Assembly (NCBI GenBank): GCA_002454425.1
Contig: DKIV01000025.1
Span: 50,948 to 56,372, forward strand
DNA from: Sphingobacteriaceae bacterium UBA6709
Lineage (GTDB): Bacteria; Bacteroidota; Bacteroidia; Sphingobacteriales; Sphingobacteriaceae
Length of the DNA stretch: 5,425 bases
Direction of reading: 5' to 3'
Below the pieces are notes generated by a model. The model made no database searches. It had not been told where the DNA came from and was given only the letters and a program-made list of their open reading frames with translations. Position numbers and translations under genes: made by a program. Position 1 is the first letter of the stretch; every line of letters starts with the position of its first letter. Positions 1 through 5,425 of this stretch are shown here, in pieces.

Positions 1-20
1 TTCTTTTTGCAACCTTTATA

Positions 21-2543
21 TTATTTCGGATCAAGTATCCTTCCGATACGTGCATCCAGATCTTGCAAATGGGCTTTGTTTAATCCGGAAAACGCTGGTA
101 TCGCAGTCTTTATCCTGGAACGCAACGAGATAAGTTCCGCTCTGGCAGCACTTGAAACATCAATCGCTGTAGGATCCATCTGACGCTCATTGCCTGACGG
201 CGCTTTAGTCATCTGCGCTAAAGACTCAACATAGGTCTTCTGTAAGTTACGTCTATACACATCCATGCTCTTATGACTTGCTAATTCGCCCCACACACCT
301 TTACGCAAATCACCAAAAAGATCGCTTACCTTGTATGCCTTTGTTCCGCTGACAGCCTCAGCCGTCGTGAGTTTAGCCAACGTTGTTGTATTCATTACAC
401 GGGATAAAGCTCCCGACTGAACGCTTCTCATCATACTTACAGGATCAAATCCCACCTTCGACAACAAGGGTTTATTAATCAACCACATCGGTGTATTAAA
501 TACCTGCGTATTCAGATAATTAACGGCACTCTTCTGTATCGACGCAGGAACAGCTTCGTAAACATCGCCCGCCTGTTCTACTGACTTTGGCGTGGTATAA
601 ATTCCACCAACATTTTTCGCCACATGGCCACTATATCTGTTAAACTGATTTACCACCTCTTTATACATGTTACGCGCGTTATCATAGCCTTCATTTGGCT
701 CACGTGTCCATACCAGCACATGATTAAGCACGCGTTTCAGGTTTTTAATACCGTAGGTACTTGCCAGCATAGCGTTATCTCCCAGGTCTTCATTCTGACA
801 ACGTGGATCATCCCTATCCATTTCAGTACCGAACCAGAGACGTTTGTTTGACGATAACTTCTCTATAATCCAGCTATTAAGCTTTGATTGCTCGGCTTGC
901 GGGGTTTTATATTCCGGAAACCAACGATATCCCCATTCGATAGCCCATTTATCGTAATCACCGATACGGGGAAATAATCCCATTTCAGATACGTGATCTT
1001 CGGGTTGCGCCACGTAGTTAAATCTCGCATAGTCCATAATAGAAGGCGTATGCCCATTTGCCTCAACCCACTTAGCATCACGCAGTTTCTCTACAGGAAC
1101 AGTAGAAGAAGAGCCGAAGTTATGACGAAGACCCAATGTATGTCCTACCTCATGTGAAGACACAAAACGAATCAACTGTCCCATCAACGCATCATCGAAC
1201 GTCATCTTCTGCGCGCGTTGATCTACAGCTCCAGCTTGTATCATATACCAGTTATGGAGTAAGCTCATAACATTATGGTACCAATTAATATGTGTCTCAA
1301 GAATCTCTCCGGTACGGGGGTCGCTGATGTGCGGACCGCTTGCATTAGGAATATCTGAAGGCTTATATACAATAGCACTATGACGGGCATCATCAATACT
1401 CCAGTCTTTATCTTTTGGTGCTTCCTTCGCCATGATAGCATTTTTAAAGCCTGCCTTCTCAAACGCAACCTGCCAGTCATTCACTCCTTGAATCAGATAA
1501 GACACCCATTTCTTTGGCGTTGCCGGATCAATATAGAAGATGATTGGCTTTATAGGCTCCACAAGCTCTCCACGCTTGTAACGCTCCACATCCTCAGGCT
1601 TCGGCTCCAGGCGCCATCTGGTAATTACCGCCTGATTTCTCACGCCTTGTGGATTAGCGTCAAAGTCTACATAGTTATTTGTGAAATATCCCACACGAGC
1701 ATCTGCATAGCGTGACTGCATTGGCAACGACGGAAGTAGAATCATGGAACTGTTTAACTGGAATGTAGCTGGTCCCGGTGGAACGCCCATTGGTCCCATC
1801 GCCGGATTTGCCATCCGCGCATAAGTTTTCACTGTCGAAATCTCTATATTCTGTGGATATGACCGTACGCTATTGATATAACTCCTGTCAGGCATCATCT
1901 GTGTTAAGGATAATGATTTCTTTATACGGTTATCAAAAAAGAAAATCTCGTTATCCGCTGCCAGATAATCAGTAACGTCAATTACTGAATGATGGGCCTT
2001 TGACAGGGAATCTGTCCGGTATGCTTTTACATCGAAGGCAGCCACCAGGGGCTGAAGATTCGAGTTCTGCACAGAGCGGAACATATTCGTAGTATCAGAT
2101 GCTCTTTCGGAAAAAGATACAGACCGCAAAAAAACCTTATTTGACGTCCCCTTTTCAAATCGAACAACATTCTCGTTTATTTCATCACCAGCGTATCCCA
2201 TCATCATCCCCCTTACATCAGCGGCACCCTTGCTAATTCGGCTCACTATCAAAATATCGCGACCCAACAAAGAATCCGCAATCTCAAAATAGTACCGGTC
2301 ATCCAGGAAATGCACCTTAAATAAACCGTTGTCGGTCTTTGCTGCCCCGGTGATTACCTCTTTATAAGGCTTCACCTTTGGTGTTGTTCCGCGAGACATC
2401 ATGCCTGGAGCCGCCGTTGTGGGTCGAACTCCGGCGCTTGTTGAAACATTCTGCTTCGCCGTTGCCTTTTTCTTCTTGTGAAACAGACTGCAACTACTCA
2501 GCATCGTAACCCCCGCAAGGGAGAGAATAAATATTTTTCGCAT
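21..2543 (-). CDS. Lipoprotein zinc-dependent metalloprotease (metzincin; DUF5118/DUF5117/DUF4953 family)
   Basis: This 840-residue protein is a predicted membrane-anchored zinc endopeptidase of the cell envelope; its substrate is unknown. Residues 1-18 form a lipoprotein signal ending in the lipobox LSSC (Cys18). The next residues, SLFHKKKK, are basic and lack the acidic pattern of Bacteroidota surface-export signals, so a periplasm-facing anchor is more likely. About 50-110 resembles DUF5118, about 115-305 DUF5117, and about 395-710 the DUF4953/Met-zincin catalytic domain. The zinc site is HEVGHTLGLRH (His464, Glu465, His468, His474), followed by a Met-turn SIMDY with Met503. The motif DPRCQNEDLGDN (from 579) is also typical of the family. 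Nothing looks truncated or frameshifted. A frame-compatible ATG at 2751-2753 would add 70 residues, but that extension is unlike any export signal and would bury the lipoprotein signal, so the start at 2541-2543 is chosen. The gene is divergent from the S9 peptidase. A Met/Pro/Gly-rich stretch (about 242-259) is probably a flexible loop. Family assignment is firm; physiological role is unknown. Confidence 0.93.
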   Translation of the reverse strand: MRKIFILSLAGVTMLSSCSLFHKKKKATAKQNVSTSAGVRPTTAAPGMMSRGTTPKVKPYKEVITGAAKTDNGLFKVHFLDDRYYFEIADSLLGRDILIVSRISKGAADVRGMMMGYAGDEINENVVRFEKGTSNKVFLRSVSFSERASDTTNMFRSVQNSNLQPLVAAFDVKAYRTDSLSKAHHSVIDVTDYLAADNEIFFFDNRIKKSLSLTQMMPDRSYINSVRSYPQNIEISTVKTYARMANPAMGPMGVPPGPATFQLNSSMILLPSLPMQSRYADARVGYFTNNYVDFDANPQGVRNQAVITRWRLEPKPEDVERYKRGELVEPIKPIIFYIDPATPKKWVSYLIQGVNDWQVAFEKAGFKNAIMAKEAPKDKDWSIDDARHSAIVYKPSDIPNASGPHISDPRTGEILETHINWYHNVMSLLHNWYMIQAGAVDQRAQKMTFDDALMGQLIRFVSSHEVGHTLGLRHNFGSSSTVPVEKLRDAKWVEANGHTPSIMDYARFNYVAQPEDHVSEMGLFPRIGDYDKWAIEWGYRWFPEYKTPQAEQSKLNSWIIEKLSSNKRLWFGTEMDRDDPRCQNEDLGDNAMLASTYGIKNLKRVLNHVLVWTREPNEGYDNARNMYKEVVNQFNRYSGHVAKNVGGIYTTPKSVEQAGDVYEAVPASIQKSAVNYLNTQVFNTPMWLINKPLLSKVGFDPVSMMRSVQSGALSRVMNTTTLAKLTTAEAVSGTKAYKVSDLFGDLRKGVWGELASHKSMDVYRRNLQKTYVESLAQMTKAPSGNERQMDPTAIDVSSAARAELISLRSRIKTAIPAFSGLNKAHLQDLDARIGRILDPK

Positions 2544-2581
2544 TTGATAAGTTGATTGATTCCTATATTTTTTATCTAAAA

Positions 2582-2589
2582 TAAAGATA
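2582..2589 (-). promoter_or_regulatory. Weak -7 box candidate for the metalloprotease gene
   Basis: Read on the minus strand this is TATCTTTA, one mismatch from TAnnTTTG. It lies 38 bases upstream of the chosen ATG, a sensible distance. No clear -33 TTTG stands at the right spacing. Two other one-mismatch boxes on the same strand (2626-2633 and 2636-2643) are equally possible, so the true promoter cannot be settled by eye. Confidence 0.18.
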
Positions 2590-2590
2590 T

Positions 2591-2603
2591 TTAGTATTAC
2601 TAA
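2591..2603. promoter_or_regulatory. Perfect 13-base palindrome, possible operator
   Basis: TTAGTA and TACTAA flank a single central T, giving two perfect 6-base half-sites. It lies 47 bases upstream of the metalloprotease start, immediately upstream (on the minus strand) of the weak -7 candidate at 2582-2589, where a dimeric regulator could block or aid transcription. The sequence is AT-rich, so chance occurrence is possible; no specific regulator is recognised. Confidence 0.25.
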
Positions 2604-2624
2604 GTTGGGTCCTGAAAAAATTAT

Positions 2625-2641
2625 GCAAATATCCGCAAATA
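2625..2641. repeat. Short direct repeat GCAAATA at 10-base spacing
   Basis: GCAAATA occurs at 2625-2631 and again at 2635-2641, so the copies are offset by one helical turn. On the minus strand each copy reads TATTTGC, close to the end of a Bacteroidota -7 box. The pair may therefore be two alternative -7 boxes for the metalloprotease gene or two same-face protein contacts. Being short and AT-rich, it may also be chance. Confidence 0.25.
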
Positions 2642-2669
2642 CATCTAAGCGATTGTATTTTTTCACATC

Positions 2670-2693
2670 AAAAGCTCCTGTAGTCAAGCTTTT
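2670..2693 (+). other. Small hairpin followed by a T-run in the divergent intergenic region
   Basis: AAAAGCT (2670-2676) pairs perfectly with AGCTTTT (2687-2693) around a 10-base loop, and T continues to 2695. The shape is that of a weak plus-strand intrinsic terminator, but the stem has only two GC pairs and no upstream plus-strand gene is visible. It lies upstream of the -7 box at 2739, so it would not attenuate a transcript started there. Confidence 0.2.
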
Positions 2694-2738
2694 TTCTTCT
2701 CCAGTGATGTGTGGAGCACGCTTCCTTTCCTTTTGTAG

Positions 2739-2746
2739 TATATTTG
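2739..2746 (+). promoter_or_regulatory. Candidate Bacteroidota -7 promoter box for the S9 peptidase gene
   Basis: TATATTTG is an exact match to the Bacteroidota -7 consensus TAnnTTTG. It ends 24 bases before the ATG at 2771, which would give a short leader of roughly 15-20 bases. No TTTG -33 element is visible at the usual 17-23 base spacing, so only half of the promoter is supported. No Shine-Dalgarno sequence lies before the start; the leader is AT-rich, as is common in this phylum. Confidence 0.4.
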
Positions 2747-2770
2747 ATCGCAATTCAATGTTTATTTTCT

Positions 2771-4903
2771 ATGAAAAGAACTTTTTTATTACTTCTCAAT
2801 CTTTCGCTGTGCGGTGTCGGCGTCGCACAACAAAAGCAGTTTACAATGAGCGATGCGGTACTGGGCCTATTTACTAATCTTGCCCGACAGGATATCGCAC
2901 AGGTACAATGGATTCCCGGACAAAATAAATGGTCACAGGTGGTACCTTCTTCCGGCTCCGAAGCCCTCTTGATTACCTCTGTACCCTCATTGTCCGTAGA
3001 CACCCTCCTCAAGAGTTCCGACTTAGATCCATCCTTTAAACGTTTTCCCCAGCTAACATGGGTTAATGATCACCAGGCCTATTATCAGGTAGGATCCGAC
3101 ATCTTTTTATGTTCACCCGCAAAGACTGGGGCTACCAATGCCAAATGGCTCAGCCTTCCAAAATCGGCTGATAACATTGACATACTTCCCAATAGCTTAA
3201 AAGCAGCTTATACAGCTGGAAATAACCTCTACTATGCCGATGCGGCAGGGAAAGTAACCGCTGTAACTAATGATGCCAATCAGGGCATCGTAAACGGGCA
3301 GGCAGTACATCGTCGTGAATTTGGGATTGAAAAGGGTACTTTCTTCTCGCCCAAAGGAAACTTCCTGGCATTCTACCGCATGGATGAATCGATGGTCGAG
3401 CAATATCCGCTTATCGACTGGAATACCGTACCCGCGACCATGCATTATACGCGTTATCCTTTTGCCGGAAGAACTTCTCACCAGGTTAGCCTAGGTGTCT
3501 TCAATACCACTACGAAACAAATCATCTATCTCAATACGGAAGGACCTAAAGATCAATACCTTACGACGGTAACATGGAGTCCGGACGAAAAATACCTGTT
3601 TGTCGGCCTGCTTAATCGCGAACAAAATCACCTGGCGCTAAACAAATATGACGCGCAATCTGGGAAACTCATCAAGACACTTTTTGAAGAAAACGATAGT
3701 AAATATATTCAACCGCTGCACGCGTTGCATTTCTTACCAGGTAAAAACAATGAATTTATCTGGTACAGCCAACGCGACGGATTTATGCATCTCTATCGCT
3801 ACAATACCGAAGGCAAACTGCTTAATCAGGTTACTAAGGGAGCATGGTTGGTAAACGATATTCTTGGCGCGCAGCCTGCGAAGAAAGAATTATACTTCCT
3901 GGCCAGTAAAGATTCTCCCCTTGAGAAACATTTATACGCCGTTAATTGGGTTAACGGAACCCTGCGCAGACTCGATACTACATCGGGCCAACATACTCCT
4001 TTGGTAAGCACCAACGGAACGTATGTCATCGATAAATGGAGTAATCCAGGCACCCCCCGAAACATAGATCTTTTTTCTACGGATAACAAGCTCAGAAAGC
4101 AACTTCTCAGTGCGTCTGATCCTTTGGCAGGCTATCAACGTCCTAAAGTAGAAAACGTCACTGTCAAGGCCGATGACGGAACTCCGCTATACGGCAAGCT
4201 CATTTATCCTGTCAATTTTGATGCATCGAAGAAGTATCCTGTGATTGTTTACCTCTACAATGGTCCTAATGTGCAGATTATTACCAATAGCTATCCGGCA
4301 AGTGGAAACTTATGGTACGAATATATGGCGCAGCATGGCTATTTTATCTTCACGATGGATGGACGCGGAAGCAGCAACCGTGGCTTAAAATTTGAGCAGG
4401 CTACATTCAGACAGCTCGGAACCATCGAAATGAAAGATCAAATGCAGGGTGTCAATTACCTTAAATCCCTCCCTTTCATTGATGCTCAACGCATGGGAAT
4501 TCACGGCTGGAGTTTTGGCGGCTTCATGACCACCTCCTTTATGCTTCGCCAACCCGGCATCTTTAAATGCGCAGTAGCAGGAGGCCCCGTAATGGACTGG
4601 AAAATGTATGAAGTAATGTATACCGAAAGATATATGGATACTCCGCAAGAGAATCCTAAAGGTTATGAAGATGCAAACCTCCTGTCAAAAGTTAAAAATC
4701 TGAAAGGAAAGCTATTGCTGATCCATGGGTCAATTGACAGCACCGTGGTATGGCAAAACTCTATCGACTTCCTCAAAAAGGCCGTAGATGAAAACGTGCA
4801 GGTTGACTACTTTGTATATCCGGGACACGAACATAATGTCCGAGGATACAATCGCATACATCTCATGCAAAAAATCACTGATTACTTTAAAGATAATTTA
4901 TAG
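2771..4903 (+). CDS. Exported S9B family serine peptidase, prolyl tripeptidyl peptidase (PtpA)-like
   Basis: This 710-residue serine exopeptidase probably releases N-terminal tri- or dipeptides after proline in the periplasm. Residues 1-19 form a type I signal peptide (MKR, a Leu-rich core, cleavage after Ala19 before QQKQ). Cys14 is preceded by Leu, so it is not a good lipobox. A DPP IV-type beta-propeller covers roughly 85-440 and the alpha/beta-hydrolase domain roughly 495-710. The triad is Ser581 (GWSFGG), Asp656 (HGSID) and His688 (GHEHNV). Tyr496 (YNGP) is the likely oxyanion residue, and YTERYM (Tyr617, Tyr621) matches the S1 proline-pocket motif of DPP IV. Glu183 (RREFGI) and Glu614 sit where PtpA, as I recall it, has Glu205 and Glu636 holding the substrate amino end; the triad shows the same constant offset of 22. 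Length is normal for the family. An in-frame ATG at 2711 would put 20 residues ahead of the signal peptide and is rejected. S9B membership is certain; tripeptidyl rather than dipeptidyl activity is inferred. Confidence 0.94.
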   Translation: MKRTFLLLLNLSLCGVGVAQQKQFTMSDAVLGLFTNLARQDIAQVQWIPGQNKWSQVVPSSGSEALLITSVPSLSVDTLLKSSDLDPSFKRFPQLTWVNDHQAYYQVGSDIFLCSPAKTGATNAKWLSLPKSADNIDILPNSLKAAYTAGNNLYYADAAGKVTAVTNDANQGIVNGQAVHRREFGIEKGTFFSPKGNFLAFYRMDESMVEQYPLIDWNTVPATMHYTRYPFAGRTSHQVSLGVFNTTTKQIIYLNTEGPKDQYLTTVTWSPDEKYLFVGLLNREQNHLALNKYDAQSGKLIKTLFEENDSKYIQPLHALHFLPGKNNEFIWYSQRDGFMHLYRYNTEGKLLNQVTKGAWLVNDILGAQPAKKELYFLASKDSPLEKHLYAVNWVNGTLRRLDTTSGQHTPLVSTNGTYVIDKWSNPGTPRNIDLFSTDNKLRKQLLSASDPLAGYQRPKVENVTVKADDGTPLYGKLIYPVNFDASKKYPVIVYLYNGPNVQIITNSYPASGNLWYEYMAQHGYFIFTMDGRGSSNRGLKFEQATFRQLGTIEMKDQMQGVNYLKSLPFIDAQRMGIHGWSFGGFMTTSFMLRQPGIFKCAVAGGPVMDWKMYEVMYTERYMDTPQENPKGYEDANLLSKVKNLKGKLLLIHGSIDSTVVWQNSIDFLKKAVDENVQVDYFVYPGHEHNVRGYNRIHLMQKITDYFKDNL

Positions 4904-4904
4904 C

Positions 4905-4941
4905 GTAAAGGGGCGGCGGGATGTTCACGCCGCCCCTTTAC
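4905..4941 (+). terminator. Strong hairpin terminator of the S9 peptidase gene
   Basis: A perfect 14-base inverted repeat (GTAAAGGGGCGGCG and its complement at 4928-4941) encloses a 9-base loop. The stem has nine consecutive GC pairs flanked by AAA and TTT, and it starts one base after the TAG stop. The T-run is short (TTT, then A), so termination would depend mainly on the stem. Its near-symmetry would let it act in both directions. Its position shows the S9 gene is not followed by a co-transcribed gene. Confidence 0.85.
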
Positions 4942-5385
4942 ATTACAAAGAATACCTTAGCCAGCAAAAGCCTATACTGAATATCTTCTCTATACCGATT
5001 CCCTCAAAGGCATGTTACTGCACACTATCGCCCGTTTTAACTACTGCCATAGCATAACACCCTTTCGCTACTGTTTAAGGTAAAGCATTGCTATTATCCA
5101 ATCCGGAATAACTAGCTGCCAAGTATGTACTGCACTTTCATTAAGATTAAAAAGCAGGTACTCGAAAAGCTTTATTCAAAAGCCAAAACGAAACCGGCTG
5201 CGGCTCAGATGAGCTCACCGAAGCGCTATAACAACATCAAATTCGATGGCTCGCAGAATAGGATGATCCCATATGCTTTAATAAAAACAGTTAACATCAA
5301 ACGACCACTTTCGTTTGATCTTGCAGACGCCTCATCCAGACCGGAGGAATGCGCAACATTCATAAAACCCACACCTTGGCGCATA
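4942..5385. other. Long intergenic stretch with no recognisable gene
   Basis: These roughly 440 bases lie between the S9 gene hairpin and a second terminator-like hairpin near the right edge. I see no tRNA, no rRNA, no transposase fragment and no known family. The contents I can support are a 9-base inverted repeat (5296-5319), a short GCTCA/TGAGC palindrome near 5203-5214, and an open plus-strand frame from 5125 of doubtful reality. The stretch could hold a small RNA or a decayed gene; nothing in it proves either. Confidence 0.5.
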
Positions 5386-5425
5386 AAAAAACCCCTTGTG
5401 GACTACTCCAAAGGGGTTCTTTGTA
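5125..5425 (+). CDS. Doubtful partial open frame of unknown function, running off the right edge
   Basis: From the ATG at 5125 the frame is open for 100 codons to the window edge, with an in-frame stop just upstream at 5113-5115. The product would be basic and lysine-rich, beginning MYCTFIKIKKQ; I do not recognise it. It has no signal peptide, no evident catalytic motif and no clear promoter box nearby. A terminator-like hairpin at 5386-5422 lies inside the frame, which argues against coding. It could be chance, a decayed gene, or a real small gene whose 3' part happens to form a hairpin. Confidence 0.2.
   Translation, partial: MYCTFIKIKKQVLEKLYSKAKTKPAAAQMSSPKRYNNIKFDGSQNRMIPYALIKTVNIKRPLSFDLADASSRPEECATFIKPTPWRIKKPLVDYSKGVLC
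5296..5319. repeat. Perfect 9-base inverted repeat
   Basis: ATCAAACGA (5296-5304) and TCGTTTGAT (5311-5319) are exact complements around a 6-base loop. There is no following T-run, so it is not a good terminator. It may be an operator-like site or part of a structured RNA; no function is assigned. Confidence 0.35.
5386..5422 (-). terminator. Intrinsic terminator, most likely for a minus-strand gene beyond the right edge
   Basis: AACCCCTT (5390-5397) pairs with AAGGGGTT (5411-5418). The stem continues with TGG/CCA after one bulged G, around a 6-base loop, and three outer A-T pairs follow a single mismatch. Read on the minus strand the stem is followed by seven T residues (5391-5385), the classic form; on the plus strand the T-run is interrupted. 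Since the S9 gene already has its own hairpin, a convergent minus-strand gene ending near or past the edge is the best explanation. Bidirectional use is possible. Confidence 0.6.

Noticed and set aside
1380..1715. Plus-strand open frame of 111 codons antisense to the metalloprotease gene
   Set aside because: It lies wholly inside a conserved protease gene and its translation has no domain features; it is a shadow frame.
2732..2735. TTTG just upstream of the -7 box as a -33 element
   Set aside because: Only three bases separate it from the -7 box, whereas the consensus spacing is about 17-23 bases.
2544..2753. N-terminal extension of the metalloprotease to an ATG at 2751-2753
   Set aside because: It would place 70 residues without family character ahead of a textbook lipoprotein signal and would overlap the coding start region of the divergent gene.
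2711..2770. N-terminal extension of the S9 peptidase to the ATG at 2711
   Set aside because: It would bury the signal peptide starting at 2771 and would include the best promoter box (2739-2746) within the coding region.
2605..2877. Plus-strand open frame of 90 codons across the intergenic region
   Set aside because: It overlaps the S9 gene start in another frame, has no recognisable motif, and is explained by the absence of stops in the shadow of the signal-peptide region.
4788..5057. Plus-strand open frame overlapping the end of the S9 gene
   Set aside because: It begins inside the catalytic-His region of the S9 gene in another frame and runs through the terminator hairpin at 4905-4941.
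4942..5385. tRNA, small repeat array or insertion-sequence end
   Set aside because: No cloverleaf-compatible T-arm sequence, no regularly spaced repeat units and no terminal inverted repeat pair with a transposase frame could be found on either strand.
5125..5425. Possible SRAP/YedK-like start (cysteine near the N terminus, LEK and F-x-G spacing) in the open frame at the right edge
   Set aside because: SRAP proteins need Cys at position 2 and a conserved Asn-Ala-Arg-x-Glu motif; here Cys is at position 3 and the motif is missing, so the likeness is too thin.

Overview
The window holds two complete, divergently transcribed genes for exported peptidases, a 227-base shared upstream region between them, and about 500 bases of mostly non-coding sequence on the right. 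The organism is most likely a member of the Bacteroidota, possibly a Chitinophaga-like or Sphingobacteria-like relative. Three things point that way: both starts lack a Shine-Dalgarno sequence, the right-hand gene has a TATATTTG box matching the Bacteroidota -7 consensus TAnnTTTG, and both protein families are typical of that phylum. The genus assignment is inference only.

Left (21-2543, minus strand): a lipoprotein zinc metalloprotease of the metzincin type (DUF5118 / DUF5117 / DUF4953 architecture), with a complete HExxHxxGxxH zinc site and a Met-turn. Middle (2544-2770): the divergent regulatory region. It has a good -7 box for the right-hand gene, only weak promoter candidates for the left-hand gene, a perfect 13-base palindrome, a 7-base direct repeat at exactly 10-base spacing, and a small hairpin followed by a T-run. 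Right (2771-4903, plus strand): a signal-peptide-bearing S9B serine peptidase. Its catalytic and N-terminus-binding residues fall at the same spacing as I remember for Porphyromonas gingivalis prolyl tripeptidyl peptidase (PtpA). It is followed two bases after the stop by a strong perfect hairpin (4905-4941).

From 4942 to the edge there is no recognisable gene. A 100-codon plus-strand frame (5125-5425) stays open to the edge, but a terminator-like hairpin (5386-5422) with a T7 run on the minus strand sits inside it. This fits better with a convergent minus-strand gene ending near or beyond the right edge.

The two proteins could act in sequence in the cell envelope: an endopeptidase-type metalloprotease, then an exopeptidase releasing short peptides from proline-containing fragments. 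That cooperation is inferred from co-location and export signals only. I found no mobile element, CRISPR array, tRNA or rRNA, and no clearly new system. The window looks like ordinary chromosomal housekeeping or accessory protein-degradation content.
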